DNA of 64,000 nt from Laceyella tengchongensis (GCF_900182735.1 NZ_FXTU01000002.1:124001-188000); one strand, 5' to 3'. Counted from the first letter of the stretch, positions 44,776 to 53,812 are shown. Program-made: numbers and translations. The notes: a model not told the origin generated them from the sequence alone.

Positions 44776-44807
44776 GGCTCGCGGAATATCCCGCGAGCCT
44801 ATTTTTT
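44776..44807 (+). terminator. Strong orphan intrinsic terminator
   Basis: Perfect 9-bp stem GGCTCGCGG/CCGCGAGCC (44776-44799) followed by TATTTTTT. No plus-strand gene ends here, so it may terminate an unidentified small RNA or be a remnant. Confidence 0.8.
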
Positions 44808-44821
44808 ACAGAAATTTGTCG

Positions 44822-45165
44822 ACTGAAAGCCCATGGTTTGAATCGTGGGATGAAAGGGGCGTTGCTCGACATCCCCTTTTTGGGATGGTAAGAGCAACCA
44901 ATTTGTTGTAAATCGAACATATGAGCGGTGCTCATCCCACTGGTAGTGGGTTTGTTCCTGTGTACGTCATAACCATGAGAGTGAGGCAAAAGGAGCTAGC
45001 GTACTGGTAATAGGTATGCCGACCGTGTGGGTACATTACTAACTGCATGGGACGGGGTGATGGCACACCCCTAAACTTGGGCATTGTTCAAAACAGAAAC
45101 GGACTGCGGACGCTATTGACCCAAGAATCCACGTCTTTAGCCGTGTGTAGTGTCAAGCTTTGACT
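44822..45165 (+). mobile_element. IS200/IS605-type remnant with omegaRNA-like right end, no TnpB
   Basis: The right end (about 45117-45158) has CCAAGAATCCACGTCTTTAG then CCGTGTG and GTGTCAAGC, the hallmark subterminal palindrome of IS605/IS1341 elements (usually AAGAATCCCCGC...GCGGGGAG..TCAAGC). Upstream at 45057-45110 is GGGTGATGGCACACCCCTAA and CTTGGGCATTGTTC, typical of the tnpB 3' region that encodes the omegaRNA. The left side has a second imperfect palindrome (CCCATGG/CGTGGG, 44831-44850) and hairpins CATCCC/GGGATG and CCCACT/AGTGGG. About 340 bp, no TnpA or TnpB. It may be a non-autonomous PATE-type element or a decayed copy. Confidence 0.65.
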
Positions 45166-45635
45166 TTCCCTCTTCTCGCTTTGGTTTTTTTGGACCGCTG
45201 TGACAATCGGATTTGAGACAGTTCATCAAAACCAGGTGGACATTCTTCCACGTCGCTTTGCGTATCCAAGTCATCTGCGGCCAGTTCGGAAAAATCGGGC
45301 CATTCCACTTCTTCCAGCCGTGACGTCGGCTCAGATGATTCAGCGTAAGGCGAAAACTTCTTCTTTTTTCCGTCCCCTTTGCGCTTTTTATCCACTTCCA
45401 TCGGCGTGGGCATTTCATGGTTCGGCTCCCACCCGCCTCCGAAAATCCAGTCCTCTTCCCAGCCGTCAGCCATGTACTCGGAGAAGCCCTGGTTCGACGA
45501 TGGCTTCGATTCCCCCATCGCTCCGGCCTCTTCCCACGGAAATTCATCGATAAAGCCGAAAGCGGGTTTTTCTAGATTTTGGGTTCTGAGGGCCCGCTTG
45601 TTCATCACGTTTTTTTTCGGGTGTTTTTTCTTCAT
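45153..45635 (-). CDS. Hypothetical protein, charged and low-complexity
   Basis: 160 residues, start ATG at 45635 after GAGAGGGAAAGG. It has a basic N-terminus (KKKHPKKNV), a Trp/Glu/Gly-rich middle (YMADGWEEDWIFGGGWEP) and a basic C-terminus (SQRSKKTKARRGKVKA). No signal or membrane segment; likely disordered. I do not recognise a family. The 3' end reaches into the right end of the IS605-like remnant. Coding use is not certain. Confidence 0.55.
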   Translation of the reverse strand: MKKKHPKKNVMNKRALRTQNLEKPAFGFIDEFPWEEAGAMGESKPSSNQGFSEYMADGWEEDWIFGGGWEPNHEMPTPMEVDKKRKGDGKKKKFSPYAESSEPTSRLEEVEWPDFSELAADDLDTQSDVEECPPGFDELSQIRLSQRSKKTKARRGKVKA

Positions 45636-45740
45636 TCCTTTCCTCTCCCTTAGGTGGTCAAATCAATCCCTATACCATATGAAACCAAGGCAACCACCGT
45701 ATGGATGGACACCCATGCCCGCCGCCTAAATCGCTGACGA

Positions 45741-46052
45741 TCAGATTCGCACCATATTCGCTTCAAACGGGGTGATCACCCCCTCCATCACCAACATTTG
45801 CAAGGTGCGCCTAGACAGCTCCCTGTATCGCGGCGAACGTTGGATCATTTGCACTTCATGCGGTGTGAGAAACCGGTACGGCAACTGGTTAGCAAATGCC
45901 AGCAGTCCCATCAGCCCTTGCGTTCGCCGAATCATCTTCGCTTGGCGAACCAATTCTTTTAGCTGCTCGGTAGTCACCGCTTCCCTGCCAACCGTTTGGT
46001 TGATCTCCTGCACCAACTCACGGTAAAACGCTGTTTTACTCACACTGTTCAC
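45741..46052 (-). CDS. Conserved small hypothetical protein
   Basis: 103 residues, helix-rich and basic, with TTEQLKELVRQAKMIRRTQG, LMGLLAFANQLPYRFL, and LVMEGVITPFEANMVRI. The pattern of Leu/Ile heptads suggests a small soluble helical protein. A ribosome binding site (GGGGGTGAACAG) precedes it. No family assigned. Located between recG and the unknown gene at 45153. Confidence 0.6.
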   Translation of the reverse strand: MNSVSKTAFYRELVQEINQTVGREAVTTEQLKELVRQAKMIRRTQGLMGLLAFANQLPYRFLTPHEVQMIQRSPRYRELSRRTLQMLVMEGVITPFEANMVRI

Positions 46053-46130
46053 CCCCGTTGTGTCAACGCTTCATCTTATGCATACGCTTCCGGGCATGAC
46101 TGTGCGCCGCAAATCCAGCCCCGAAAACAC

Positions 46131-46159
46131 CAAAAAGCCCGTCTCAATTAGACGGGCTT
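46131..46159 (-). terminator. Terminator of recG
   Basis: Stem AAGCCCGTCT/AGACGGGCTT (46135-46159), followed on the minus strand by TTTTGG; overlaps the recG stop. Confidence 0.85.
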
Positions 46160-48206
46160 AATCAAGCTTGATCGTTTCCAATTGATTTTCACGCAAATAT
46201 TCCACGAGGGGACGCCACTCGGGACGGGTGGTAAAGTCCGGTTGATCCACCAGCCAAGCCGCATCCGCGCGCGCCACTTCCAACACCCGAACATCTTCAT
46301 TCAAATCGGCTAACTTGAAATCGGGGAGGCCACTCTGTTTCACACCCAAGAAATCACCCGGCCCGCGCAATGCCAAGTCTCGGCGGGAAATTTCAAATCC
46401 ATCCGTCGTTTCGGTCATGATGCGCATCCGTTCCACACCCATTTCCGACTTGGGGTCGGCCACCAGCACACAGGTGGAAGCGCCCCCACCGCGCCCAACC
46501 CGGCCACGCAATTGGTGCAATTGCGCCAAGCCGAAGCGGTCGGCGTCATAAATCACCATCACCGTCGCATTGGGCACGTTAACCCCCACTTCGACCACTG
46601 TGGTTGACACTAGCACTTGCACCTCATTTTCCGCATAACACCGCATCACTTCTTCTTTTTCCGCCGGGGCCATCCGTCCATGCAACAAGCCGACCCGGAT
46701 CGGAGCCAACTGAGTAGCCAGCTGTTCAAACACTTCCTGAGCGTTTTCCAAATCTAGCTTCTCTGACTCTTCAATCAGCGGACAAATCACATAAGCTTGG
46801 CGCCCGCTTTTGCACTCCTTGGCGATGAAATTAACAATACGGGGCCACAGGTCTTTTTTAACCCAATACGTGTCAATCGGCTGACGGCCAGCTGGCATTT
46901 CGTCAATCGTCGACACATCCATCTCCCCGAACACGGTGATCGCCAATGTGCGCGGAATCGGTGTTGCTGTCATATGCAACACATCAGGCGCGCCTCCTTT
47001 TTGCCGCAAGGTGGCTCGTTGTTTGACACCAAAACGGTGCTGTTCATCCATGATGACCAAACCCAAATCACGATAAACCACCGCTTCTTGGATCAAGGCA
47101 TGAGTGCCAACGACAACATTCGCCAAGCCCATCTGAATCTGCCCCAGCGCTTCCCGCCGCTCCTTGGCCGTCATGCTTCCCGTCAACGGGACGACATTCA
47201 CCCCGAACGGAGCTAACAACTTGCTGATGGAGCTGGCGTGCTGATCAGCCAGGATTTCCGTCGGCACCATTAGCGCCCCTTGGTGTCCACTCAAATAGTT
47301 GGCGTACAAGGCGATTGCGGCCACCACCGTTTTGCCCGACCCCACATCTCCCTGCAACAAGCGGTTCATCTGGTGCGGCGCCTTCATGTCGGACAAAATT
47401 TCTTCAACTACGCGCCGTTGCGCCCCAGTCAGCGGAAATGCCAGCTTAGCAATGAATGCCTCCACCTCGTCGGCAGAAAACTGATGGGCGATCCCTTCCG
47501 TTTCCGTGCGGGTTATTTTTTTCAACCACATGAGCTTCAGTTCATACAACAGCAATTCCTCATACACCATGCGGCGTCGCGCTTGCATGCCTTCCTTTTT
47601 GCCTTTGGGAAAATGGAGGTAGTACATAGCCTGGGCGCGCGGAATTAGTTTATACCGCTCGCGCAATTCCTGCGGCAAGACTTCTTCTATCTCCCGCCCA
47701 TACTGCGTAAACGCTTCATAAATCAATTTGCGCAACCAATGCATTTTGATCGAACTGGTGACAGAATAAACTGGCTCCAACCGGCCCAAATGCTTCTCTT
47801 GTTCCGCTTGACTCACAAATGTGCGGTCGGCGGTGATCGAAAGGCGGTGCCGATCCCATTTGCCGGAGACGACCAATGTTTGGCCCACCCGGATCTTGTC
47901 TTTCAAATAAGCTTGGTTAAACCAAATAACGTTCACCATCACACCGTCGACATCTAGTTTTACGGTCATGCGCGACTTTTTCTTGTTGAACCAGCGGACG
48001 CTTGGCTGTCCGAAAACCTGCCCCCGCACCGTCACTCGGTCATCGTGCGCAGCTTGCGACAAATCGCTTAAGCGGTAATCTTCATAGCGATAAGGGTAAT
48101 GCGCCAACAAATCGGCAATGGTGTGAATCCCTAGCTCGGCCAAATCTTGTTTCCGTTGCTCTCCCACTCCGGGAAGGACATCTACCGGAATTTGGCTCAA
48201 ATTCAT
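46158..48206 (-). CDS. recG: ATP-dependent DNA helicase RecG
   Basis: 682 residues. Wedge OB domain at the N-terminus, then helicase motifs LLQGDVGSGKTVVA, MDEQHRFGVKQR, MTATPIPRTLA, QLHQLRGRVGRG. Rescues stalled forks and resolves R-loops and D-loops. Shares ATGA with sdaAA. Confidence 0.97.
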   Translation of the reverse strand: MNLSQIPVDVLPGVGEQRKQDLAELGIHTIADLLAHYPYRYEDYRLSDLSQAAHDDRVTVRGQVFGQPSVRWFNKKKSRMTVKLDVDGVMVNVIWFNQAYLKDKIRVGQTLVVSGKWDRHRLSITADRTFVSQAEQEKHLGRLEPVYSVTSSIKMHWLRKLIYEAFTQYGREIEEVLPQELRERYKLIPRAQAMYYLHFPKGKKEGMQARRRMVYEELLLYELKLMWLKKITRTETEGIAHQFSADEVEAFIAKLAFPLTGAQRRVVEEILSDMKAPHQMNRLLQGDVGSGKTVVAAIALYANYLSGHQGALMVPTEILADQHASSISKLLAPFGVNVVPLTGSMTAKERREALGQIQMGLANVVVGTHALIQEAVVYRDLGLVIMDEQHRFGVKQRATLRQKGGAPDVLHMTATPIPRTLAITVFGEMDVSTIDEMPAGRQPIDTYWVKKDLWPRIVNFIAKECKSGRQAYVICPLIEESEKLDLENAQEVFEQLATQLAPIRVGLLHGRMAPAEKEEVMRCYAENEVQVLVSTTVVEVGVNVPNATVMVIYDADRFGLAQLHQLRGRVGRGGGASTCVLVADPKSEMGVERMRIMTETTDGFEISRRDLALRGPGDFLGVKQSGLPDFKLADLNEDVRVLEVARADAAWLVDQPDFTTRPEWRPLVEYLRENQLETIKLD

Positions 48207-49096
48207 GATTTCTGGTCGATCGTCCCAAAAATTTGCCGTTCCAGCACCCGGCCTGTGGGAGTGGCCGCCAAACCGCCCAAAGCTGTTTCACGCAGGGCCA
48301 CGGGCATCGATTGGCCGATTTTGTACATGGCATCGATCACTTCATCTGTAGGGATCACACTTTTGACGCCCGCCATCGCCATATCCGCCGCCACCATCGC
48401 AATGGCAGCGCCCATCGCGTTTCGTTTGACGCAGGGTGCCTCCACCAGGCCGGCCACCGGATCACACACCAAGCCGAGCATGTTTTTCAATGCGATGGCC
48501 ACCGCTTCCGCAGACATCGAAGGCGTTCCCCCGGCCATCTCCACCACCGCCGCCGCTGCCATCGCCGTAGCAGAACCGACTTCAGCTTGGCATCCGCCAG
48601 CAGCTCCAGAGATGCAGGCGTTGTTGGCAATACAAAAGCCAATCGCTCCCGCGGTGAACAATCCGCGGATCATCGTTTCCCTATCGGAACCCAGTTTTTC
48701 CGCCGCAGTAGCAATCGTGCCCGGCAGAATACCGCATGCTCCCGCTGTCGGGGTGGCGACAATCGTGCCCATGGCCGCATTCACTTCCGAAACGGCGGTG
48801 GCTCGTGAAACCGCATCCAATACTGTCCCGCCTGAAAGCAAGACCGGTGCAGTGCGCTTGTACTCCTGTATTTTTTTGGCATCTCCGCCCGTCAAACCGC
48901 TATGCGAGCGAATGTCTTCGGTCAATCCCCGTTTAATCGCTTCAAGCATCACATCGAGGTTGCGCCCCATCTCTTCAAAGATGTCTGCCTCCGGCCGATT
49001 AAACACCGTTGCTTCGTGGGCAAGCATCACATCTGATATTTTCAGGTGTTCTGATTCCGCCAGCTCTACCAATTCTGCCACGGTTCGAAACTTCAT
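48203..49096 (-). CDS. sdaAA: L-serine dehydratase, alpha subunit
   Basis: 297 residues from MKFRTVAELVELAES at 49096 (GGGG site). Iron-sulfur dehydratase: GILPGTIATAAEKLG, CISGAAGGCQAEVGSA, CDPVAGLVEAPCVKRNAMGA carry cluster cysteines. Converts L-serine to pyruvate with SdaAB. Confidence 0.96.
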   Translation of the reverse strand: MKFRTVAELVELAESEHLKISDVMLAHEATVFNRPEADIFEEMGRNLDVMLEAIKRGLTEDIRSHSGLTGGDAKKIQEYKRTAPVLLSGGTVLDAVSRATAVSEVNAAMGTIVATPTAGACGILPGTIATAAEKLGSDRETMIRGLFTAGAIGFCIANNACISGAAGGCQAEVGSATAMAAAAVVEMAGGTPSMSAEAVAIALKNMLGLVCDPVAGLVEAPCVKRNAMGAAIAMVAADMAMAGVKSVIPTDEVIDAMYKIGQSMPVALRETALGGLAATPTGRVLERQIFGTIDQKS

Positions 49097-49266
49097 CGTT
49101 CCAATCCCCTTCTCTGTCACATAATTTTCCGGATCTATTGCCACACCCGTTCCCAACGCAAGCGGGGCTTAACCCCTTTTCCATTCAAACCGGAAAAATC
49201 CCTTTTTATCTCCATGATAAACCATGCGAGAGCGGCGCAGGGTTGCCAATATCATCCGTCAAAGAA

Positions 49267-49295
49267 AACCGCCGGTCGACAAGGAACGGCGGTTA
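49267..49295 (-). terminator. Terminator after sdaAB
   Basis: Stem AACCGCCG/CGGCGGTT with 12-nt loop, followed by TTCTTT on the minus strand; separates sdaAB from sdaAA by about 210 nt. Confidence 0.65.
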
Positions 49296-49305
49296 CTCTG
49301 GCGGA

Positions 49306-49962
49306 TTATAAAATCGTCACGGCATGGATACCGGGTAAGCTCCTGATTGCCGCTTGCACTTCTTCCTCCACTTTCTGATCTGTCTCGATAGACATCAGCG
49401 CTTGGGAGCCTTTTTCTTTCCGCGACACTTGCATAAATCCGATGTTGATTTGATGTTTGGCCAACACGGTGGCCACACTGGCTACCGCGCCGTACTGGTC
49501 TTGGTGCAAAACGAGCAACACGGGATCATTGCCTGACAACTTCAAGTCAAAACCGTTCAATTCGATGATCTCCATCTTGCCACCGCCGATCGAGACACCC
49601 ACTACTTCCACGTCGCCCTCTTCATCCTCCAAACGGATCCGCGCCGTGTTGGGATGATCCGTCAACTCTTCAGATTCCCGAAAAATGATCTCCATTCCTT
49701 CTTCCCGGGCGATGTCAAGCGAATGCACCATTCGTTTGTCAAAAGTATCAAAATCTAACAGTCCACCTGCCAGTGCAACATCGGTACCATGTCCGCGGTA
49801 GGTTTTCGCAAACGATCCGTACAGCGTGATGATGGCGCGCTTGGGCTGGCGTCCGAAGATCGTCCTGGCCGCACGTCCGATTCTTGCCGCCCCGGCTGTG
49901 TGAGAACTTGAAGGACCAATCATGATAGGACCTATAATATCAAAAACAGTTCGGTACTTCAT
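49306..49962 (-). CDS. sdaAB: L-serine dehydratase, beta subunit
   Basis: 218 residues. GPIMIGPSSSHTAGAARIGR at the start and a C-terminal ACT domain (VLVLHQDQYGAVASVATVLA). Forms the oxygen-sensitive enzyme with SdaAA. Confidence 0.96.
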   Translation of the reverse strand: MKYRTVFDIIGPIMIGPSSSHTAGAARIGRAARTIFGRQPKRAIITLYGSFAKTYRGHGTDVALAGGLLDFDTFDKRMVHSLDIAREEGMEIIFRESEELTDHPNTARIRLEDEEGDVEVVGVSIGGGKMEIIELNGFDLKLSGNDPVLLVLHQDQYGAVASVATVLAKHQINIGFMQVSRKEKGSQALMSIETDQKVEEEVQAAIRSLPGIHAVTIL

Positions 49963-49988
49963 TTTTCCACCTCAATCACGACAGCAAG

Positions 49989-50858
49989 TTAACTTTCCTC
50001 CACGGGAACCAGCAAACAACCGATGGTGCCTGGTCCCGCATGGGTTCCAACAGCCGGTCCGAGATCGACCACGACCACTTCTTTGACATCGAACGACGCT
50101 TTGACTTTTTCCAGCCAGATGTCAGCTTGTTCCTCTTCATTGGCATGCAGGATCGCCGCAGAAACCGGTCCGGATGGCCCCTTCTCTTTCAATAGCTCAA
50201 ACGCTTTGGCTTGCGCCTTGTTCTTCCCTCGCGCCTTGTCGATCGCGTAAATCTCGCCTTCGTCATTGATTGAGATGATCGGCTTGATGTTTAAGAGCGA
50301 ACCGACCAGCGCAGACGCCTTCCCAATCCGGCCACCTTTTTGCAGATATTCCAAGGTGTCGACCAATGCGACCAGTATTTGCTCCTCGCGCAAGCGCTGA
50401 ACCAATTCTTGCAATTCGGCCAAAGAGCGACCCTGTTTCGCCGCCCGGGCCGCCATCACCACGAGCACGCCCAGCGCGTACGTCACTGCCCGGCTGTCAA
50501 TCACCTCGATGCGGACATCGGGGTATTCCTCTTCAATCATCGACTTAGCCAACAACGCCGTTTGGTAAGTGCCGCTCATCTTGGAAGAAATATGGATCGA
50601 CAAAATCTCCTTCGCCCCAGCTTCAATCGCTTCCCGATACGCCTCGGTGATCTCAACCGGAGACGGTTGCGAAGTCATCGGCAGATCAGGAGTGCTTTTC
50701 ATCTTTTGATAAAACTGAGCGGGCGTGATCGTCACCCGATCCAAATACGATTCTCCGGCCACTTGAACCTTGACCGGAATGACCGTGACATCCAGCTCCT
50801 CGATCAGATGTTGCGGAATGTCGGCAGTGCTGTCACAAAAGACTTTCACATTTCCCAT
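49989..50858 (-). CDS. DegV-family fatty acid-binding protein (FakB type)
   Basis: 289 residues from MGNVKVFCDSTADIP at 50858. DegV fold with TSQPSPVEITEAYR and HISSKMSGTYQTA; binds fatty acids and presents them to FakA, whose gene is next upstream, to make acyl-phosphate. PlsX can exchange acyl-phosphate and acyl-ACP. Confidence 0.92.
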   Translation of the reverse strand: MGNVKVFCDSTADIPQHLIEELDVTVIPVKVQVAGESYLDRVTITPAQFYQKMKSTPDLPMTSQPSPVEITEAYREAIEAGAKEILSIHISSKMSGTYQTALLAKSMIEEEYPDVRIEVIDSRAVTYALGVLVVMAARAAKQGRSLAELQELVQRLREEQILVALVDTLEYLQKGGRIGKASALVGSLLNIKPIISINDEGEIYAIDKARGKNKAQAKAFELLKEKGPSGPVSAAILHANEEEQADIWLEKVKASFDVKEVVVVDLGPAVGTHAGPGTIGCLLVPVEES

Positions 50859-50877
50859 GCTGAGACCTCCCACAAGC

Positions 50878-52557
50878 TTATTCTACGGCGAAGAGATAGT
50901 AGTAGACCGGTTGCCCGCCTTCATGGACTTCCACTTCCACATCAGGATGTCTCTCCGCGATCGCTTTTTGAAGGGCTTCGGCTTGGTCCGTGGTCACATC
51001 TTGACCGTAGATGATCGTCACCACATCCGCCCCTTCACCGACCATCCGCGACACCAATTCCACCGCCGTCTCGGTCACTTCTTGACCGACCAGCTCGATC
51101 TTGCCTTCGCGGATTCCAAGGTAGTCACCTTTTTTGATCTCATGCCCATCGAGCTTGGAATCGCGGATGGCGTATGTAAGCTCACCCGATTGCACTGCTT
51201 GGTACGCTTCCCGCATACGCTCTTCATTGGCAGACGGCTCAGCATCGGCATCAAAGGCCAATAGAGCGGACAAGCCTTGCGGTATGGTGCGCGTCGGCAG
51301 CACGGTCACTGGCGTGTCAACCACTTCGCCTGCTTGCTCTGCCGTCAAAATGATGTTCTTGTTGTTGGGCAGGATGATGACATGCTCAGCATTGATGCGG
51401 CGGATCGCCTTGACGATCTCCTCTGTCGAAGGGTTCATCGTCTGACCGCCTTCAATCACCACATCTACTTGTAGCGAACGGAAGATGTCAGCAATCCCCG
51501 GGCCTGCCGCCACAGCCACAATGCCGTACTTTTTGTCCGGCGCAGCTTTTGGCGCAGGTTTGGCCGCTGGTACTTCGCCGACCGCTGCTGCGTGTTGCTC
51601 ACGCATGTTGTCGATTTTGATCCGCGTCAAATCCCCATATGCCATGGCGCAGTTGAGGGCATCACCCGGAAACTCCGCATGGATATGTACTTTTACCAAT
51701 TCTTCGTCGGATACAACCAAGAGCGAGTCGCCAAACTGGCCGATTTCGTTGCGAAACGCCTCTTCGTCGAACAGCTTGGTTTCGCGGCGGTCGGTTTTCA
51801 GGTTAATGATAAATTCCGTGCAGTAGCCGTGCTCGATTTCCGATGGGTCGATCTTAGCTTGGAAATTTTCATGCGCCATCGAAGCCAAAGAATCCAGATC
51901 GGGCAACGCGGAAACTTCGGTAGTTTCAGCCGTTGCTTGTCCGGAAAGGGCGGCAAACATCCCTTCATAAATAAAGACCAGCCCCTGACCGCCGGCGTCG
52001 ACAACCCCTGTCGTCTTCAACACGGGCAACATGTCCGGCGTCCGCGCCAGTGTCCGCTTGGCTTCATTTAACACCGTTTCCATGATCACCAACGGATCTT
52101 CGGTGCCCCAGGACCGCTTCATCCCCGCATCGGCAGCCTCGCGCGCCACAGTCAAGATGGTCCCTTCAACTGGTTTGATCACGGCTTTATAAGCCGTCTC
52201 CACCCCACGCTGAAACGCGTCGGCCAGTTGGCGGGCGTTGATCCGTTCCTTATCGACAACCGCTTTGGAGAAGCCGCGGAACAACTGGGACAAAATCACG
52301 CCCGAGTTGCCACGCGCACCCATCAAGAGTCCCCGAGAAAGCGCTTCCGCCAGCTTACCCACGGTCTCAGCCGTGGCGGATTTCTCCATTTCCTGCACAC
52401 CGGAAGTAATGGTCAGGTTCATGTTGGTCCCCGTATCCCCGTCCGGCACAGGGAAAACGTTCAGGGCATTCACCGTTTCCACATTATTATTCAAGCTACG
52501 CGCACCGGCGCGCATCATCTGTAAAAACATTGTTGCGTCAATAAATTGCTGTCCCAA
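50878..52557 (-). CDS. fakA: Fatty acid kinase FakA (YloV, DAK2-like)
   Basis: 559 residues. N-terminal DhaL/DAK2 kinase domain with NALNVFPVPDGDTGTNMNLT, MGARGNSGVILSQ and DAGGQGLVF, then the C-terminal DegV-like region that binds FakB. Phosphorylates fatty acids for phospholipid synthesis. Operon yloU-fakA-degV. Confidence 0.95.
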   Translation of the reverse strand: MGQQFIDATMFLQMMRAGARSLNNNVETVNALNVFPVPDGDTGTNMNLTITSGVQEMEKSATAETVGKLAEALSRGLLMGARGNSGVILSQLFRGFSKAVVDKERINARQLADAFQRGVETAYKAVIKPVEGTILTVAREAADAGMKRSWGTEDPLVIMETVLNEAKRTLARTPDMLPVLKTTGVVDAGGQGLVFIYEGMFAALSGQATAETTEVSALPDLDSLASMAHENFQAKIDPSEIEHGYCTEFIINLKTDRRETKLFDEEAFRNEIGQFGDSLLVVSDEELVKVHIHAEFPGDALNCAMAYGDLTRIKIDNMREQHAAAVGEVPAAKPAPKAAPDKKYGIVAVAAGPGIADIFRSLQVDVVIEGGQTMNPSTEEIVKAIRRINAEHVIILPNNKNIILTAEQAGEVVDTPVTVLPTRTIPQGLSALLAFDADAEPSANEERMREAYQAVQSGELTYAIRDSKLDGHEIKKGDYLGIREGKIELVGQEVTETAVELVSRMVGEGADVVTIIYGQDVTTDQAEALQKAIAERHPDVEVEVHEGGQPVYYYLFAVE

Positions 52558-52569
52558 CAGTGTTCCTCC

Positions 52570-52935
52570 TTATTCCTCATTCACCAGCCGCACACCCTGT
52601 ACAAAGATGTTGACTTGATTCACCTTGAGCCCAATCATTTGGTCAAGGGTGTATCTCACTTTTGATTGAACGTTGTGAGCCACTTCCGAAATCTTGGTGC
52701 CATAGCCGACAATAATATGCATGTCGATCACGATTTCACCGTGTTCCGAACGCACTTCAATCCCTTTGCTCAAGTTTTCCCGTCTCAGGAGTTCAGTGAT
52801 TCCGTCCTTCAGTTGACTACGTGAAGCCATGCCAACAAGACCGTAGCAATCCATCGCAGCAATGCCCGCTACCGTCGCAATCACTTCATTGGCCACTTCG
52901 ATTTGTCCATATTGCGTGGAAACTTCTAAGCTCAT
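52570..52935 (-). CDS. yloU: Asp23/Gls24 family protein YloU
   Basis: 121 residues. EVIATVAGIAAMDCYGLVGM and IIVGYGTKISEVAHNVQ of the Asp23 family; a membrane-associated or envelope-stress-related protein in other Gram-positives. Site GGGAGGAA. Confidence 0.93.
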   Translation of the reverse strand: MSLEVSTQYGQIEVANEVIATVAGIAAMDCYGLVGMASRSQLKDGITELLRRENLSKGIEVRSEHGEIVIDMHIIVGYGTKISEVAHNVQSKVRYTLDQMIGLKVNQVNIFVQGVRLVNEE

Positions 52936-53045
52936 ACATATTCCTCCCGAAGTGAGGTTTCTTTGCTAACTAGAACAATTGTACAATACTGCCAAGATGA
53001 TTTAAAGGATAACAACACATTCATGATACTGAACTCTTCTGCACC

Positions 53046-53074
53046 TTGCAAGTAAAGAAGAGGTATGCTACAAT
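53046..53074 (+). promoter_or_regulatory. rpmB promoter
   Basis: TTGCAA (53046-53051), 17-nt spacer, TACAAT (53069-53074); predicted start about 53081. Confidence 0.85.
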
Positions 53075-53080
53075 GTGCTG

Positions 53081-53380
53081 GTGTTTAGTCCTTATCGAAC
53101 GGATGAAGGAAGTAGGCTGGACAAAGCGGTGAACTTAACTGCCAGTCCGGCGCCTTTCCGATGACAATGAAATCCGTGGCACCGCTGGGCCGGCGGAGTG
53201 CGCTTGGGTCGCCCTTCCATCGAAGCGGTCACTCAAGAATCCCCAGTCTTCCATCATGGGGAATGGCCATCAGCATGACGCAGGAACATGGACGATCCTG
53301 CCATTTTCGTTGGGGCTTCCCACCGGATCATATCCATCCCCGGAAGCCTTTCGCACGAAAGACAGAGGAGGTGCAGAAGA
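53081..53380 (+). ncRNA. Long structured 5' leader of rpmB, candidate regulatory RNA
   Basis: About 300 nt without a supported gene. Pairable segments in order: GGAAG/CTTTCC with inner CTGG/CCAG (53107-53160), CCGCTGG/CCGGCGG, CCCCA/TGGGG (about 53236-53261), GCAGGA/TCCTGC (53280-53301), GGGCTTCC/GGAAGCC (about 53314-53348), then the ribosome binding site AGAGGAGGTG. The GC content is higher than the flanks. Role in autoregulation by L28 or as another sensor is inference. Confidence 0.55.
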
Positions 53381-53569
53381 ATGGCTCGCGTATGTTATAT
53401 TACTGGCAAAAAAGGACGTACCGGAAATAAAGTTAGCCACTCCAACCGCAAAACCAAGAAGAAATGGGGAGCAAACGTACAAAAAGTGCGTATCCTCGTT
53501 GATGGCAAACCAAAACGCGTATATGTGAGCACCCGTGCTCTCAAATCCGGCTTGGTCACCCGCGTGTAA
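53381..53569 (+). CDS. rpmB: 50S ribosomal protein L28
   Basis: 62 residues from MARVCYITGKKGRTGNKVSH at 53381 (AGAGGAGGTG). The L28 fold is basic; N-terminal single Cys. Opposite in direction to spoVM, which shares the terminator. Confidence 0.97.
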   Translation: MARVCYITGKKGRTGNKVSHSNRKTKKKWGANVQKVRILVDGKPKRVYVSTRALKSGLVTRV

Positions 53570-53576
53570 AGCCAAA

Positions 53577-53607
53577 AGAAAAAGCACCTCACTGGGTGCT
53601 TTTTTTG
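53577..53607. terminator. Bidirectional terminator of rpmB and spoVM
   Basis: Stem AGCACC/GGTGCT (53583-53600) with A-tract before and T-tract after; works for both converging genes. Confidence 0.85.
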
Positions 53608-53633
53608 TTTTTGCAACAACTGGGGGTTGATGC

Positions 53634-53714
53634 TCAGTCTTTCTTCAACATGCCTAATATCGCTTTGACGACGCCGCCTAGAAACTTGGGCAGCTTGATG
53701 GTATAGAAACGCAA
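53634..53714 (-). CDS. spoVM: Stage V sporulation protein M, TTG start
   Basis: 26-residue amphipathic helix that binds the curved outer forespore membrane and recruits SpoIVA. Sequence reads (M)RFYTIKLPKFLGGVV then KAILGMLKKD, very close to known SpoVM including the conserved Pro9 and the basic end. The start is TTG at 53714, with AAGGGGTGA nine nt upstream. Too short for routine gene finders. Position between thiN and rpmB is conserved in Bacillus. Confidence 0.95.
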   Translation of the reverse strand: MRFYTIKLPKFLGGVVKAILGMLKKD

Positions 53715-53812
53715 CGTTCTCACCCCTTAACCGTCCCGGTCGAATCGACCGCGATACATGTCATCAACTTATTTATATTCTATAGGGTGAAAATGGTACC
53801 TAGAACAGGGAA

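Noticed and set aside
44609..44911. Plus-strand 100-codon frame
   Set aside because: Runs through a strong intrinsic terminator at 44776-44807 and the palindromic element; no family or good start site.
53081..53380. T-box or known ribosomal leader before rpmB
   Set aside because: No T-box sequence or antiterminator was recognised and no named leader could be matched by eye, so it is only called a structured leader.
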